Below, piece by piece: positions 34,810 through 44,113 of a stretch of DNA of 64,000 bases (positions within the stretch are counted from its first letter, which is position 1; every line of letters starts with the position of its first letter). Source of the DNA: Fulvivirga maritima. GTDB taxonomy: Bacteria; Bacteroidota; Bacteroidia; Cytophagales; Cyclobacteriaceae. The position numbers and the translations under genes are program-made. The notes beneath the pieces were generated by a model, which made no database searches, was not told the DNA's origin, and was given only the letters and a program-made list of their open reading frames with translations. The DNA lies in NCBI RefSeq assembly GCF_021389955.1, contig NZ_CP089980.1, positions 3,033,001-3,097,000 on the forward strand, written 5' to 3'.

Positions 34810-35372
34810 TAAATAAGGATATGTTCTTTGAAAATTTTAACTGCTATGGCTAATAAAATAATGCCAAACACGCGGCGTAGGATATTAAAACCAGATTGAC
34901 CTAATTTCTTTTCTAGCCAGGAGGTTGATCGTAAAACAATATAAACAAATGTTAGGTTTATCACTATTCCTATTAAAAGGTTGGGAGTTTGGTATACTGC
35001 CCTCAATGAAAGTATAGTGGTTAGTGTTCCGGCTCCCGCAATAAGGGGAAATGCTAAAGGTACTATTGATCCACTACCTCCACCATCTTCTTTAAATAAT
35101 GTTATCCCTAAGATCATTTCCATGGCAATTATACTCATAACGATAGCCCCTGCTACGGCAAATGAACCAACATCTAGTCCGAACAATTGAAGTATGGACT
35201 GTCCCAGAAACAAAAAAGCAATCATTAATACGCCTGAAATAATAGTGGCTCTACCTGAATGAATAGCGCCTTCTTTCTTTCTCAGGTTGATTACGATGGG
35301 AATTGAACCTAAAATATCTATTACTGAAAATAGAATTAGTGTTACCGAAAAAATGTCTTTGAAATTAAACAT
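34809..35372 (-). CDS. MarC family integral membrane protein
   Basis: A 187-residue protein with six predicted membrane helices and the MarC/UPF0056 features FSVIDILGSIPIVINLR near the start, GAIVMSIIAMEMILGI in the middle and PLAFPLIAGAGTLTTILSL. The family was once linked to multiple antibiotic resistance, but that has not held up, and its transport substrate is unknown. It precedes rnhA with a one-base overlap. Confidence 0.92.
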   Translation of the reverse strand: MFNFKDIFSVTLILFSVIDILGSIPIVINLRKKEGAIHSGRATIISGVLMIAFLFLGQSILQLFGLDVGSFAVAGAIVMSIIAMEMILGITLFKEDGGGSGSIVPLAFPLIAGAGTLTTILSLRAVYQTPNLLIGIVINLTFVYIVLRSTSWLEKKLGQSGFNILRRVFGIILLAIAVKIFKEHILI

Positions 35373-35406
35373 GGTGCAAAATTATAAGAATAAATTCCGC
35401 ACCATA

Positions 35407-35434
35407 ATCTTCAAATATTTATTTTTTTGAAGAT
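35407..35434. terminator. AT-rich hairpin downstream of the M1 peptidase gene
   Basis: ATCTTCAAA (35407-35415) and TTTGAAGAT (35426-35434) form a 9-bp perfect stem with a 10-base loop. It lies eight bases after the M1 peptidase stop on the minus strand. There is no clear T-tract after it, so it may be a transcript-end stabilising hairpin rather than a true terminator. Confidence 0.45.
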
Positions 35435-35441
35435 GTATAAT

Positions 35442-37103
35442 CTACCGTCCCATGATGTTTAGCGTAGCTATATAGAAATTCTTATCTATTTTTATTTTAG
35501 CGTCTTCAGGAAGATCTTCAAGAGCATTCCAGCTGGTGATAGGCTCAATCCATTTAGGCCTATCATTAACATAGATTTTTACGGGCATATCAAAGTCCGG
35601 AACGGTATTGCTCCACCTGTACATAAGCTTAGAGCCGATGAGTCGGTATTCTAAAATAGGAATCTCTACCGTACGTAAATATTGATCAAAGAATGGCTGT
35701 AAGTCGCGGCCTACTTTTTTGCTTAAGAAGTCTTCTATCTGTTTCGTGGTAACGGTCTGATGATAAAAGGTTTCATTCATGCCACGGAGCGTGTTTCTCC
35801 ATTTTACATCATCATTTACAATTTGCCTCAAGGTGTGTAGCATATTAGCTCCTTTGTAATACATGTCTCCTGAGCCGCTATAGTTTACATCATAGTATCC
35901 GATCATAGGCCTGTCATTCAAAATAGAAGAACGTGTGCCCAATACATAGTCGGTAGAGGCTTCTTCTCCATAAAAATAATTAAGGAAAAGGTTCTCAGAA
36001 TATGCCGTAAATGATTCGTGAATCCACATATCAGCGATGTCTTTATAGGTGATGTTATTAGCAAACCACTCATGACCTGATTCATGGATGATGATGAAAT
36101 CAAATTTCATTCCCCAGCCGCTTAAGCTTAAGTCTCTACCTCGGTAGCCATTATGAAAACCATTTCCATAGGTTACAGAACTTTGGTGCTCCATGCCCAG
36201 ATAGGGTACTTCTACTAATTTATAACTGTCTTCATAAAAAGGGTAGGGGCCAAACCAATATTCAAAGGCTTCCAGCATTCGGGTAGCATCTTTAAATTGC
36301 TCTTTAGCTTCATCCAGGTGTTGCTCTAATACATAATAATCACAGTCTAGCTTACCTTTTTCTCCATTGAAAACTTCGCCAAAATGAACGTAGTTTCCTA
36401 TGTTAACATTTACACCATAATTGTTAATAGGATTTTTGACCTGCCAATGATATGATTTGGTTTTATCCGCTTTGTTTTCATCTATTTTAATGAGTCTGCC
36501 ATTAGATACTTCAAACAGATTTTCAGGAACAGTTACAATGATGTCCATGCCATTATCAGGTTCATCATACATATGATCTTTACAAGGCCACCACATGCTA
36601 GCACCTTCTCCCTGACAGGAAGTAGCAATAAATGGCACACCATTTTCATCTTGTGACCAAGTAAGGCCTCCGTCCCAAGGTGGGTTCTGGGCTACTCTTG
36701 GCTGACCTCCATAGGTGATAACAATTTCTTCGGTTTTTCCTTTTTTCTGGTTTTTATCTAGCGTAATGAAATAAGCATTTCCATCTCTTTTAAAGTTCAG
36801 CTCTTTCCCTTTTTGAGTGGCTTTGGTAATACTCATGGGTGGTTGCAGGTCTATTTGCATTACCTCTGCAGGTTCTATCACTTCATAAGTAATGGTATTG
36901 GTACCTCTTATGGAGCTGTCATTAGGAGTTACGGTAATGTCTAGTTTGTAATGTAGAAGATCCCACCAGGCACGTTCCGGAGTTACAGAACCTCTAAGTG
37001 AGTCCTGATGATTGAAACCCGGCGTTTCACCATGCTTGATTACCTGGGCTTTAGCTATAGATAAGCTCAAGGCTATGGGGATAATGTATAGTAGGTATTT
37101 CAT
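35442..37103 (-). CDS. M1 family zinc aminopeptidase, exported
   Basis: A metallopeptidase removing N-terminal residues. The signal peptide is clear (MKYLLYIIPIALSLSIAKAQ from ATG 37103; an upstream in-frame ATG at 37118 adds five residues). Counting from the upstream ATG, the zinc site is HESGH at 345-349 with the third ligand Glu368 in WIHESF (HEXXH-X18-E). The exopeptidase motif is YLGMEHQSSVTYG, where GMEH replaces the usual GAMEN, a known variant. The N-terminal domain is beta-rich, and the protein is shorter (about 553 residues) than classical members because it lacks most of the C-terminal helical domain. It probably works in the periplasm or outside the cell. Confidence 0.93.
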   Translation of the reverse strand: MKYLLYIIPIALSLSIAKAQVIKHGETPGFNHQDSLRGSVTPERAWWDLLHYKLDITVTPNDSSIRGTNTITYEVIEPAEVMQIDLQPPMSITKATQKGKELNFKRDGNAYFITLDKNQKKGKTEEIVITYGGQPRVAQNPPWDGGLTWSQDENGVPFIATSCQGEGASMWWPCKDHMYDEPDNGMDIIVTVPENLFEVSNGRLIKIDENKADKTKSYHWQVKNPINNYGVNVNIGNYVHFGEVFNGEKGKLDCDYYVLEQHLDEAKEQFKDATRMLEAFEYWFGPYPFYEDSYKLVEVPYLGMEHQSSVTYGNGFHNGYRGRDLSLSGWGMKFDFIIIHESGHEWFANNITYKDIADMWIHESFTAYSENLFLNYFYGEEASTDYVLGTRSSILNDRPMIGYYDVNYSGSGDMYYKGANMLHTLRQIVNDDVKWRNTLRGMNETFYHQTVTTKQIEDFLSKKVGRDLQPFFDQYLRTVEIPILEYRLIGSKLMYRWSNTVPDFDMPVKIYVNDRPKWIEPITSWNALEDLPEDAKIKIDKNFYIATLNIMGR

Positions 37104-37225
37104 ATTGATAGTATTCATTAAAACACGAATATAGAAAAGTTTCAGGTTAGAGAAGTCCTGTTTTATTTGTTGGGTATTACCATTCTATAAACGGGAAGAC
37201 AGGAAGGTTGTTAAAAGGACAAAAA

Positions 37226-37252
37226 AAAGAGGTTCAACTGATGAACCTCTTT
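37226..37252 (-). terminator. Intrinsic terminator of pncB-pncA
   Basis: AAAGAGGTTCA (37226-37236) and TGAACCTCTTT (37242-37252) form an 11-bp perfect stem with a 5-base loop. On the minus strand a T8 run follows. It begins ten bases after the pncA stop. Confidence 0.92.
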
Positions 37253-37262
37253 GATATTTTAA

Positions 37263-37883
37263 TTAACCAAACTCTGGTATAAGCTGGCTGCTGTTAATAA
37301 CAATTCCTTTTCTTTTTTCGAACTCTTCAAGCGCATCAGAATAGTCTCCATGATTTAGAGGCTGACAAGCATCCTGTATAAGGAAGCTTCTGAAACCTTC
37401 TTCTATTGCATCTTTAGCGGTATAGAAAACACAAATATCACCAGCTAGGCCGCAGAAATAGGTTTCTGTAACCTCACGCTCTTGCAGATAACCGGTAAGA
37501 CCAGTGCTTTTTCTCCTTCCATTATCAAAAAAGCCGCTGTAGCTGTCTATTTCAGGATCCATCCCTTTTCGAAAAATAGCTTCTATTTTATCCGTATTTA
37601 GCTCAGGATGAAATTCCGCTCCTTTAGAGCCTTGAACACAATGATCCGGCCATAACGTCTGATCCAGTTTGTTAAGTTTAATTTTATCAAACGGTTGGGC
37701 ATCTTCATGATTAGAGGCAAAGCTTTTGTGCGATGCCGGGTGCCAATCCTGAGTAGCTATTACCAGGTCAAACTGTTTTTGTAACTTATTTATTGTTGGT
37801 ATAATTTTATCTCCAGACTGTACTTCTAAAGCTCCTCCGGGTGTAAAATCATTCTGTACGTCTACTATAATTAATGCTTTCAT
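37263..37883 (-). CDS. pncA: Nicotinamidase
   Basis: Converts nicotinamide to nicotinate for NAD salvage. The 206-residue cysteine hydrolase has catalytic Asp8 (IIVDVQNDF), a catalytic Lys in AIFRKGMD and nucleophile Cys in FCGLAGDICVFYTA, plus the metal motif TQDWHPASHKSF and DHCVQGSKGAEFHPEL. Its ATG overlaps the stop of pncB (ATGA), so the two enzymes that act in sequence are translationally coupled. A strong terminator follows. Confidence 0.95.
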   Translation of the reverse strand: MKALIIVDVQNDFTPGGALEVQSGDKIIPTINKLQKQFDLVIATQDWHPASHKSFASNHEDAQPFDKIKLNKLDQTLWPDHCVQGSKGAEFHPELNTDKIEAIFRKGMDPEIDSYSGFFDNGRRKSTGLTGYLQEREVTETYFCGLAGDICVFYTAKDAIEEGFRSFLIQDACQPLNHGDYSDALEEFEKRKGIVINSSQLIPEFG

Positions 37884-39298
37884 CCTTTTTTAACTTTGTA
37901 TTTCTCACGTAAATCGTTCCTCAATGCTCTTAGCTTACTGCTAATTCCTATTTTATAGTTATGTGGATATTCAAATCTCTTATACTCATCTGGGAGTAGG
38001 CTCAGCTGCTCCTGAGAATATTTGCTGATATCACTTAATGATGGAGAGCCAGTTAATATTTCTCCGTTATCAAATACCTTTTTTAATAGAGGTTTTTTAG
38101 TGATATTTCTAATGTCTAATTGCTTATGAGGTTCATACGCATGGTGCATAACGTCAATATCTGTCTCATCGTATAAACTTATAGCATCAGCTCCAAACAA
38201 GAAACCATCCTGATCATAAAGTCTCCATACTTGCTTTCTGTCAGGTAATGTAGTCTTAGATAAATTCTCTGATAGTTTTATCCTTGGCTGATCATTGCTG
38301 AGGCACAGTTTGTAGACTCCATCAAAGGCAGCGTCGGGCTGGCCTGTTACCAGGTTAGTGCCTACACCATATATGTCTATAGGAGCTTGTTGGTCCATCA
38401 AACTTTTGATTACATACTCATCTAGCTGGTTAGACGCGGCTATTTTTACATAAGGTAAGCCTGCATCATCAAGCATTTTACGAGCTTTTTTAGCCAGGTA
38501 AGCCAAGTCACCACTGTCTAAACGAATGGCTACTAGCTTTTTGCCTTTCGCTTCCATTTCTTTTCCTACCGTTATGGCATTAGGTACCCCACTTTTTAAA
38601 GTGTCATACGTGTCTACCAATAATATACAATCGTCCGGTCTGCCTTCAGCAAAATCTCTAAAAGCAGCTAGTTCATCATCATAGCTCTGAATAAATGAAT
38701 GAGCCATGGTGCCCGCAATAGGAATATCGTAATCTTTGCCTGCTAATACATTACTGGTAGAGTTAAAACCTCCAATAATGGTAGCTCGGGAAGCTGAAAG
38801 GCCACCCAAAGCATGAGATCTTCTAAGCCCGAAATCACTTAAGATTTTGTCTTTAGCCACTTGCTTTACTCTGGCCGCCTTTGTAGCTATTAATGATTGG
38901 AAGTTGATAATGTTTAAAAGAACAGTTTCTATCAGCTGAGCTTCCAGCATAGTAGCCTCTACCCTTAAAATAGGTCGGGTAGGGAAAATGAGGTCTCCCT
39001 CCGGAGCACTATAAATACAGCCTCTGAATTTAAAATCCTTTAAAGAGTCTACATAGTCTTTATTAAAGCCCTGGCTTTTTAAATACTCAAGGTCATCAGC
39101 AGAAAAGCTCAAATTCTGTAATATCTCCAGTACATCCTGAAGGCCGGCATATATGGCATATCCTCCTTTAAATGGTATTTTTCTGAAGAAATAGTCGAAT
39201 ACAACTCTATCGTTTGCTGCACCTTTTAAAAAGTAGACTTGCCCCATAGTGATTTGATATAAATCAGTGTAGGTGGCCGTTAGGTTGGTTAGTATCAT
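37880..39298 (-). CDS. pncB: Nicotinate phosphoribosyltransferase
   Basis: Makes nicotinate mononucleotide from nicotinate and PRPP, the step after PncA in the Preiss-Handler route. It is 472 residues with DLYQITMGQVYF near residue 12, the substrate-binding core GLRRSHALGGLSASRA near residue 155, GTMAHSFIQSYDDE with the conserved histidine near residue 195, and VAIRLDSGDLAYLA near residue 250. It is the first gene of pncB-pncA. Two perfect inverted repeats just upstream (39320-39335, 39339-39354) suggest repressor control. Confidence 0.95.
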   Translation of the reverse strand: MILTNLTATYTDLYQITMGQVYFLKGAANDRVVFDYFFRKIPFKGGYAIYAGLQDVLEILQNLSFSADDLEYLKSQGFNKDYVDSLKDFKFRGCIYSAPEGDLIFPTRPILRVEATMLEAQLIETVLLNIINFQSLIATKAARVKQVAKDKILSDFGLRRSHALGGLSASRATIIGGFNSTSNVLAGKDYDIPIAGTMAHSFIQSYDDELAAFRDFAEGRPDDCILLVDTYDTLKSGVPNAITVGKEMEAKGKKLVAIRLDSGDLAYLAKKARKMLDDAGLPYVKIAASNQLDEYVIKSLMDQQAPIDIYGVGTNLVTGQPDAAFDGVYKLCLSNDQPRIKLSENLSKTTLPDRKQVWRLYDQDGFLFGADAISLYDETDIDVMHHAYEPHKQLDIRNITKKPLLKKVFDNGEILTGSPSLSDISKYSQEQLSLLPDEYKRFEYPHNYKIGISSKLRALRNDLREKYKVKKG

Positions 39299-39319
39299 AA
39301 CACTGCGAATATAGTAAAT

Positions 39320-39354
39320 GACCTACTAATAGGTCGGTTAATATTACAATATTA
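39320..39354. promoter_or_regulatory. Two adjacent inverted repeats upstream of pncB
   Basis: GACCTA-CTAA-TAGGTC (39320-39335) and TAATATT-AC-AATATTA (39339-39354) are both perfect inverted repeats, separated by three bases and starting 22 bases before the pncB ATG. They are good candidates for operators of an NAD-salvage repressor of the NrtR type; no such regulator gene is in the window. Confidence 0.5.
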
Positions 39355-39379
39355 GGAAATACCGTGGTAGGATGTGGCA

Positions 39380-39410
39380 TTGCCCTTATTAAACCTTTAT
39401 TGTATATTTG
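39380..39410 (+). promoter_or_regulatory. ahcY: Promoter of ahcY
   Basis: TTG (39380-39382), a 20-base spacer and TATATTTG (39403-39410) match the Bacteroidota promoter consensus exactly. The start is expected near 39417, leaving a leader of about 34 bases before the ATG at 39451. Confidence 0.75.
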
Positions 39411-39450
39411 TATATACTAAAATGTAAAAAATATTAATAATCCAAATAGC

Positions 39451-40752
39451 ATGATTGAGGAAAAATTAAAGTATAAGGTAAAAGATATTTCCCTAGCAGC
39501 ATGGGGAAGAAAAGAAATAGAACTTGCCGAAGCTGAAATGCCTGGTTTAATGGCGTTAAGAGAAGAATATGGTAAAGAAAAGCCTTTGAAAGGTGCTCGT
39601 ATCGCCGGTTGTTTACACATGACTATTCAGACTGCTGTTTTGATAGAAACATTAGTAGAATTAGGAGCTGAAGTGACTTGGTCTTCTTGTAATATATTCT
39701 CTACTCAAGATCATGCTGCTGCTGCTATAGCTGCTGCCGGTATTCCGGTGTATGCCTGGAAGGGAATGAATGAAGAGGAGTTTGATTGGTGTATAGAGCA
39801 AACTTTAGTTTTCCCTGATGGACAGCCACTTAATATGATCCTTGATGATGGTGGTGATCTTACCAATATGGTATTTGACAGATACCCTCAATATGTAGAT
39901 GGAATAAAAGGACTTTCTGAAGAAACCACTACAGGAGTTCATAGATTAATAGAAAGAGAAAGAAAAGGAACCTTGGTGCTTCCTGCTATTAACGTAAATG
40001 ACTCAGTAACTAAGTCAAAATTCGATAATAAGTACGGATGTAAGGAATCCTTAGTAGATGCTATAAGAAGAGCTACTGACGTGATGATGGCTGGTAAAGT
40101 AGCCGTAGTTGGTGGTTATGGAGATGTTGGTAAAGGGTCTGCTGCTTCGCTTAGAGGTGCTGGTGCCAGAGTGATTGTTACCGAGATAGATCCTATCTGT
40201 GCGCTGCAAGCTGCTATGGATGGTTTCGAGGTGAAGAAAATGGATGATGCCGTGAAAGAAGCTGATATTGTAGTAACAGCTACTGGCAACAAAGACATAG
40301 TGAAAGGTCGTCATTTCGAATTAATGAAAGATAAAACTATCGTTTGTAACATAGGCCACTTTGATAATGAGATTGATGTAGCATGGTTACAAAAAAATGC
40401 TGAAAAAGACGAGATCAAGCCTCAGGTTGATAAATATAAATTAGCTAGTGGAAATGATATCATATTATTGGCAGAAGGTAGACTTGTAAACCTTGGATGT
40501 GCTACTGGTCACCCTTCATTCGTAATGTCTAACTCATTTACTAACCAAACTCTTGCTCAGATAGAGCTTTGGACTAACACAGATAACTATGAGAACAAGG
40601 TATATACCTTGCCTAAACATCTGGATGAAAAAGTAGCTAGACTTCACTTATTGAAAATTGGAGTGGAATTAGATACACTTTCTGAAGATCAGGCTGAGTA
40701 CATAGGAGTTACCGTAGAGGGGCCTTATAAGTCTGATGCATATAGATATTAA
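39451..40752 (+). CDS. ahcY: S-adenosylhomocysteine hydrolase
   Basis: Splits S-adenosylhomocysteine into adenosine and homocysteine in the methyl cycle. It is 433 residues with [30 protein letters not shown] near residue 78, the NAD-binding [19 protein letters not shown] near residue 222, and the C-terminal [13 protein letters not shown] and YKSDAYRY, which completes the NAD site of the neighbouring subunit. The length and C-terminus match the type without the long plant/mycobacterial insertion. It has its own promoter and a clear terminator. Confidence 0.97.
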   Translation: MIEEKLKYKVKDISLAAWGRKEIELAEAEMPGLMALREEYGKEKPLKGARIAGCLHMTIQTAVLIETLVELGAEVTWSSCNIFSTQDHAAAAIAAAGIPVYAWKGMNEEEFDWCIEQTLVFPDGQPLNMILDDGGDLTNMVFDRYPQYVDGIKGLSEETTTGVHRLIERERKGTLVLPAINVNDSVTKSKFDNKYGCKESLVDAIRRATDVMMAGKVAVVGGYGDVGKGSAASLRGAGARVIVTEIDPICALQAAMDGFEVKKMDDAVKEADIVVTATGNKDIVKGRHFELMKDKTIVCNIGHFDNEIDVAWLQKNAEKDEIKPQVDKYKLASGNDIILLAEGRLVNLGCATGHPSFVMSNSFTNQTLAQIELWTNTDNYENKVYTLPKHLDEKVARLHLLKIGVELDTLSEDQAEYIGVTVEGPYKSDAYRY

Positions 40753-40775
40753 TATCCTTAATTGATATAAAAAAC

Positions 40776-40805
40776 AAAGCCTCTTAGAGTGATCTGAGAG
40801 GCTTT
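40776..40805 (+). terminator. Intrinsic terminator of ahcY
   Basis: AAAGCCTCTTAG (40776-40787) pairs with CTGAGAGGCTTT (40794-40805) with one wobble pair, around a 6-base loop, followed by TTCTTTT. Confidence 0.88.
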
Positions 40806-40926
40806 TTCTTTTAAATTACATTTAACTTTTCTGATGATAAAAAGTGTTTTGGTTCAGAAATTAAGTTAGAACGTCTGTGACTACTTTTATCTGAAGCAGC
40901 GAGACTTATTGCTATTATTTAGAATC

Positions 40927-42684
40927 TTAGTGAGATAATTCCGTTAAATTAGGAATCTCCAGATTTACTGTGGTGCCTTCATTTTCAGTAGATGAGATAT
41001 TGATGTTGCCTCTCAGCTTTTCAATTGTTTCCCTTACAATATATAGCCCCAGACCAGATCCGGCATGTTCGTCTGTAGCTCTGTAAAACATATCAAATAT
41101 CTTTTTCATATGCTTTTTGGCTATACCTTTACCATTATCATTAACGCTGATTTTAGCGGTAGCATCATCAATTAAGATTTCTATTTTTATGATGGGGTCT
41201 ATGCTTCTACAGTACCGTATTGAGTTAGAAATCAGATTATTGAAAATGACTTTTAATCTTTTTTTGTCTGAAATGAAACTGTCTTTCTGAGATATGTTTA
41301 TCTCTTTTACAATGCTTTTATCAATAGCACTATATTTAAGCTGATCAAAAATTTCTGTAATAAGTGTATCAAAATTAATTTCATCACGTCCTACATCGAG
41401 CCTGGAGTTTCTGGAGAGATCAAGAATTTCCTGAATGAAAAGATCCTGTCTTTGGGCGCTGTCAGCAATCATTTCCAGGTATTTTTTCATCATGGCGGCA
41501 TCGTCATCTTTTTGAGCAAGATTTACTATTCCTAGTACAGAGGCAATAGGAGCACGCAGGTCATGAGACACACTGTAAACGAAATTGTCTAATTCTATAT
41601 TAGCTTTGCGAAGTTTGCTGTTAGAAATTTTAATTTTCTCTTCGCTCTTTTTTCTCATCCTTATTTCTTCATGTAGCTCCTCAGTTCTTTCTTGCACTTT
41701 ATGTTCAAGCCTTTCGTTAAAAGCTTTTATCTCTTCCTGTGCATGAGCTCTTTCTCGCACGGTGGCGTATAATATAAGTGTAGAGATGCTCACTACACCT
41801 GTAAATATTTGCAGCATACTTCTGGAGTTATTTTCAGTGTCTAGAGAAAATGGGCCCATGTTGTTAATAGTATAAAATATGGCAATGAAAGAAACTATGA
41901 GTATGCCGCTCATGGTGGTTTGTAAGTTAAACCGGAAAGCCAGCCATAATAGAAAGGGCATAATAAGAAACGGAAGAGATTGCTCTATGGTGTCAGAGAA
42001 GTTACTATACTTTAGCGTGAGTACTATGGCACCCAAGGTGCCAAGGAAAATTAAAAACTCAATGGCTCTGGCCCAGGCGATCTGAAGTTTAAATTTACCT
42101 GTCCAGCTGATGATGAAGGGGGTGATAATGAGCACGCTGATTACATTGCTAAGCCAGCCACTGGAAAAGTGGGTAATGAGCTGGTTTACCTCTAATAGCT
42201 GGTTGGCCCACATGCCTAATGTGCCTATACCTGAGCCAATGATACACATAACCATAGCTACAAACAGGAAAATGAATACGTGAGCCGTCTTGAAAAAGGG
42301 ATTTCTTTCTTTTATAACCTTGCTTATCAGGTAGTAGCCAAACAAAGCCTCGCAAGTATTACCTATAGAAATAAGCACGAGAGACATTACTACTGATAAT
42401 GAAAATGGAGTGCCTTGAAATAAGAAAACCATGGCTTGAGCTATTAGAGAGCCAATGGTAATAGCAGGCCAGGTTTTATGTTTGAAGATTATTAATAAGG
42501 CTAAAGCCAAGCCGGCGGGCGGCCACAAGGCTATGATCTTACTTTCTGTGAAAGATAATAGTAGGCCTAGCTGGGCGGAAAGAAAGTAAAGAACTGAAAC
42601 AGCCACAATTTTTACGTCATCGCTGTTCTTAATTCGGACTAATAGTTTTAGTGCTGTAGAGTTCATGTCAGTTACTTTTGCCAA
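40927..42684 (-). CDS. MASE1-domain sensor histidine kinase
   Basis: A 585-residue membrane kinase. The first 320 residues hold about eight to nine membrane helices of a MASE1 sensor (ALWPPAGLALALLIIFKH; the segment after residue 120 continues the pattern). A coiled coil (325-370) follows, then HisKA with the phospho-accepting His in NFVYSVSHDLRAPIASV near residue 380, and HATPase_c with N-box FNNLISNSIRYC and G-box DNGKGIAKKHMKK and GSGLGLYIV. It stops there with no receiver domain. No response regulator is adjacent on its own, so its partner is unknown. The first ATG is used; an ATG six codons later is also possible. Confidence 0.9.
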   Translation of the reverse strand: MAKVTDMNSTALKLLVRIKNSDDVKIVAVSVLYFLSAQLGLLLSFTESKIIALWPPAGLALALLIIFKHKTWPAITIGSLIAQAMVFLFQGTPFSLSVVMSLVLISIGNTCEALFGYYLISKVIKERNPFFKTAHVFIFLFVAMVMCIIGSGIGTLGMWANQLLEVNQLITHFSSGWLSNVISVLIITPFIISWTGKFKLQIAWARAIEFLIFLGTLGAIVLTLKYSNFSDTIEQSLPFLIMPFLLWLAFRFNLQTTMSGILIVSFIAIFYTINNMGPFSLDTENNSRSMLQIFTGVVSISTLILYATVRERAHAQEEIKAFNERLEHKVQERTEELHEEIRMRKKSEEKIKISNSKLRKANIELDNFVYSVSHDLRAPIASVLGIVNLAQKDDDAAMMKKYLEMIADSAQRQDLFIQEILDLSRNSRLDVGRDEINFDTLITEIFDQLKYSAIDKSIVKEINISQKDSFISDKKRLKVIFNNLISNSIRYCRSIDPIIKIEILIDDATAKISVNDNGKGIAKKHMKKIFDMFYRATDEHAGSGLGLYIVRETIEKLRGNINISSTENEGTTVNLEIPNLTELSH

Positions 42685-42791
42685 CCAGACACATTTTAGA
42701 TCCTTAATATAATTATTTTATTTATATAAACAATTCAAAGTTGGAACAAAGTACTTTTTAAAACTATATAAGTTAATGCTGTAGGATTTAT

Positions 42792-44108
42792 TCAAAACTC
42801 TAGCTTGAATGTGGTGCCAGCTTGGCTGCTACTTACAGTGATTTGGCCATTATGCAGGCGCATAATTTGTTGAGATAAGGCCAGGCCTATTCCTGATCCG
42901 TTAGGCTTGGTAGTGAAAAAGGGAATGAAAATCTGATCTATTTTATCATCAGCTATACCACTACCATTATCCTGAATTTCTATGCTTACTCTTGGGGTTT
43001 GATTTACTTTAATACATAGCCTGGGCTCTGGCGATTTTTCAGTAGCTTCAAGCCCATTTTTTAAGAGGTTGATAAGAACCTGAGCCAGTAATTTAGGATC
43101 TCCCAGTATTTGAATGTTTTCGGCTTCATAAATCACTTTTAGGTCTACGTTTTTTAGGAGAGGGGAGAGTAAGTGAATTACATTATCAATAAGTAATTCT
43201 GTTTTGAAAAGCTCATACTTTGGGCTGGGTAATTGCGTGAGGCTTCGGTAGGCTTGAGTGAATGATTGTAAGCCCATGCTCCTGTTTCTGATAGCATCTA
43301 AACCTTGTAGTACTTTTTCTACCGTAGTTTCATTGAAATTTTCTTCTCTTTGAACTATCTGGTGCAGAGTGTCTGATAATGAGCTTATAGGCGTTACAGA
43401 GTTCATAATTTCATGAGTGAGCACTCTGATCAGCTTTTGCCAGGCATCCATCTCATTAGCATCTAGTTCGTTTTTAATGTTTTGGAATGAAATGAGCTTA
43501 TGATAATGGTCTTTTAACTTAAACTCAGCGGCATAAATATTTAAATGCAGCAGGGAGCCATCTATTGTTAATTTTATCAGTTTGTTTTCTCCTGGTTTTA
43601 GAGATTGAACTACTTGTAAAAGCTCTGGGCTAACAGATTTTAATCCGCTGAGGTAGAGGAGTTGAGGTTTTTGAAGTAACTCTTTTAAAGCATTATTAAT
43701 AAGGTGAATTTTCTCATTTTCATCATAGCTCAAAATGCCTACTTTGACGTGCTCAACCAATGCTTCCAGATATAAATGGTGCATTTCCTTTTCAGAATTG
43801 AGGTCATGAAACTTACGGGTTATTTTATTGTAAGTAGAATGAAGATCGTTTAATGATCTAGTGTTTCCCGTTTCTGCAAAAGAAGTAGTAAAATCGTTTT
43901 GTAAGAGGGCGGTAAGGAATGTGGTGAAGTTTCTATTGGTCTTATCTATGAAATAAATAAATTCAAGAATGGAGATTGTAGCAAATACGCCTAAATACAC
44001 ACTCCTCAAATACTTTTCTGCTACCAACAAACAGTAGATGAGTAAGCAGAGTATGCAGGTGAGAATAAGGATTCTTAAAATGACTTTAAGCCTGAAGTTT
44101 TTAGACAT
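42792..44108 (-). CDS. NtrY-like sensor histidine kinase
   Basis: A 438-residue kinase with two N-terminal membrane helices (about 8-28 and 34-52) with almost no loop between them, so it probably senses within the membrane or cytoplasm. A PAS-like domain (about 115-215) is followed by the H-box VLTHEIMNSVTPISSL near residue 230, the form found in NtrY/AtoS-type kinases that pair with sigma-54 activators. Then come N-box LINLLKNGLEATE and G-boxes DNGSGI and GSGIGLAL. It lies five bases after the sigma-54 response regulator on the same strand and is its obvious partner. Confidence 0.92.
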   Translation of the reverse strand: MSKNFRLKVILRILILTCILCLLIYCLLVAEKYLRSVYLGVFATISILEFIYFIDKTNRNFTTFLTALLQNDFTTSFAETGNTRSLNDLHSTYNKITRKFHDLNSEKEMHHLYLEALVEHVKVGILSYDENEKIHLINNALKELLQKPQLLYLSGLKSVSPELLQVVQSLKPGENKLIKLTIDGSLLHLNIYAAEFKLKDHYHKLISFQNIKNELDANEMDAWQKLIRVLTHEIMNSVTPISSLSDTLHQIVQREENFNETTVEKVLQGLDAIRNRSMGLQSFTQAYRSLTQLPSPKYELFKTELLIDNVIHLLSPLLKNVDLKVIYEAENIQILGDPKLLAQVLINLLKNGLEATEKSPEPRLCIKVNQTPRVSIEIQDNGSGIADDKIDQIFIPFFTTKPNGSGIGLALSQQIMRLHNGQITVSSSQAGTTFKLEF

Positions 44109-44113
44109 GCCTT

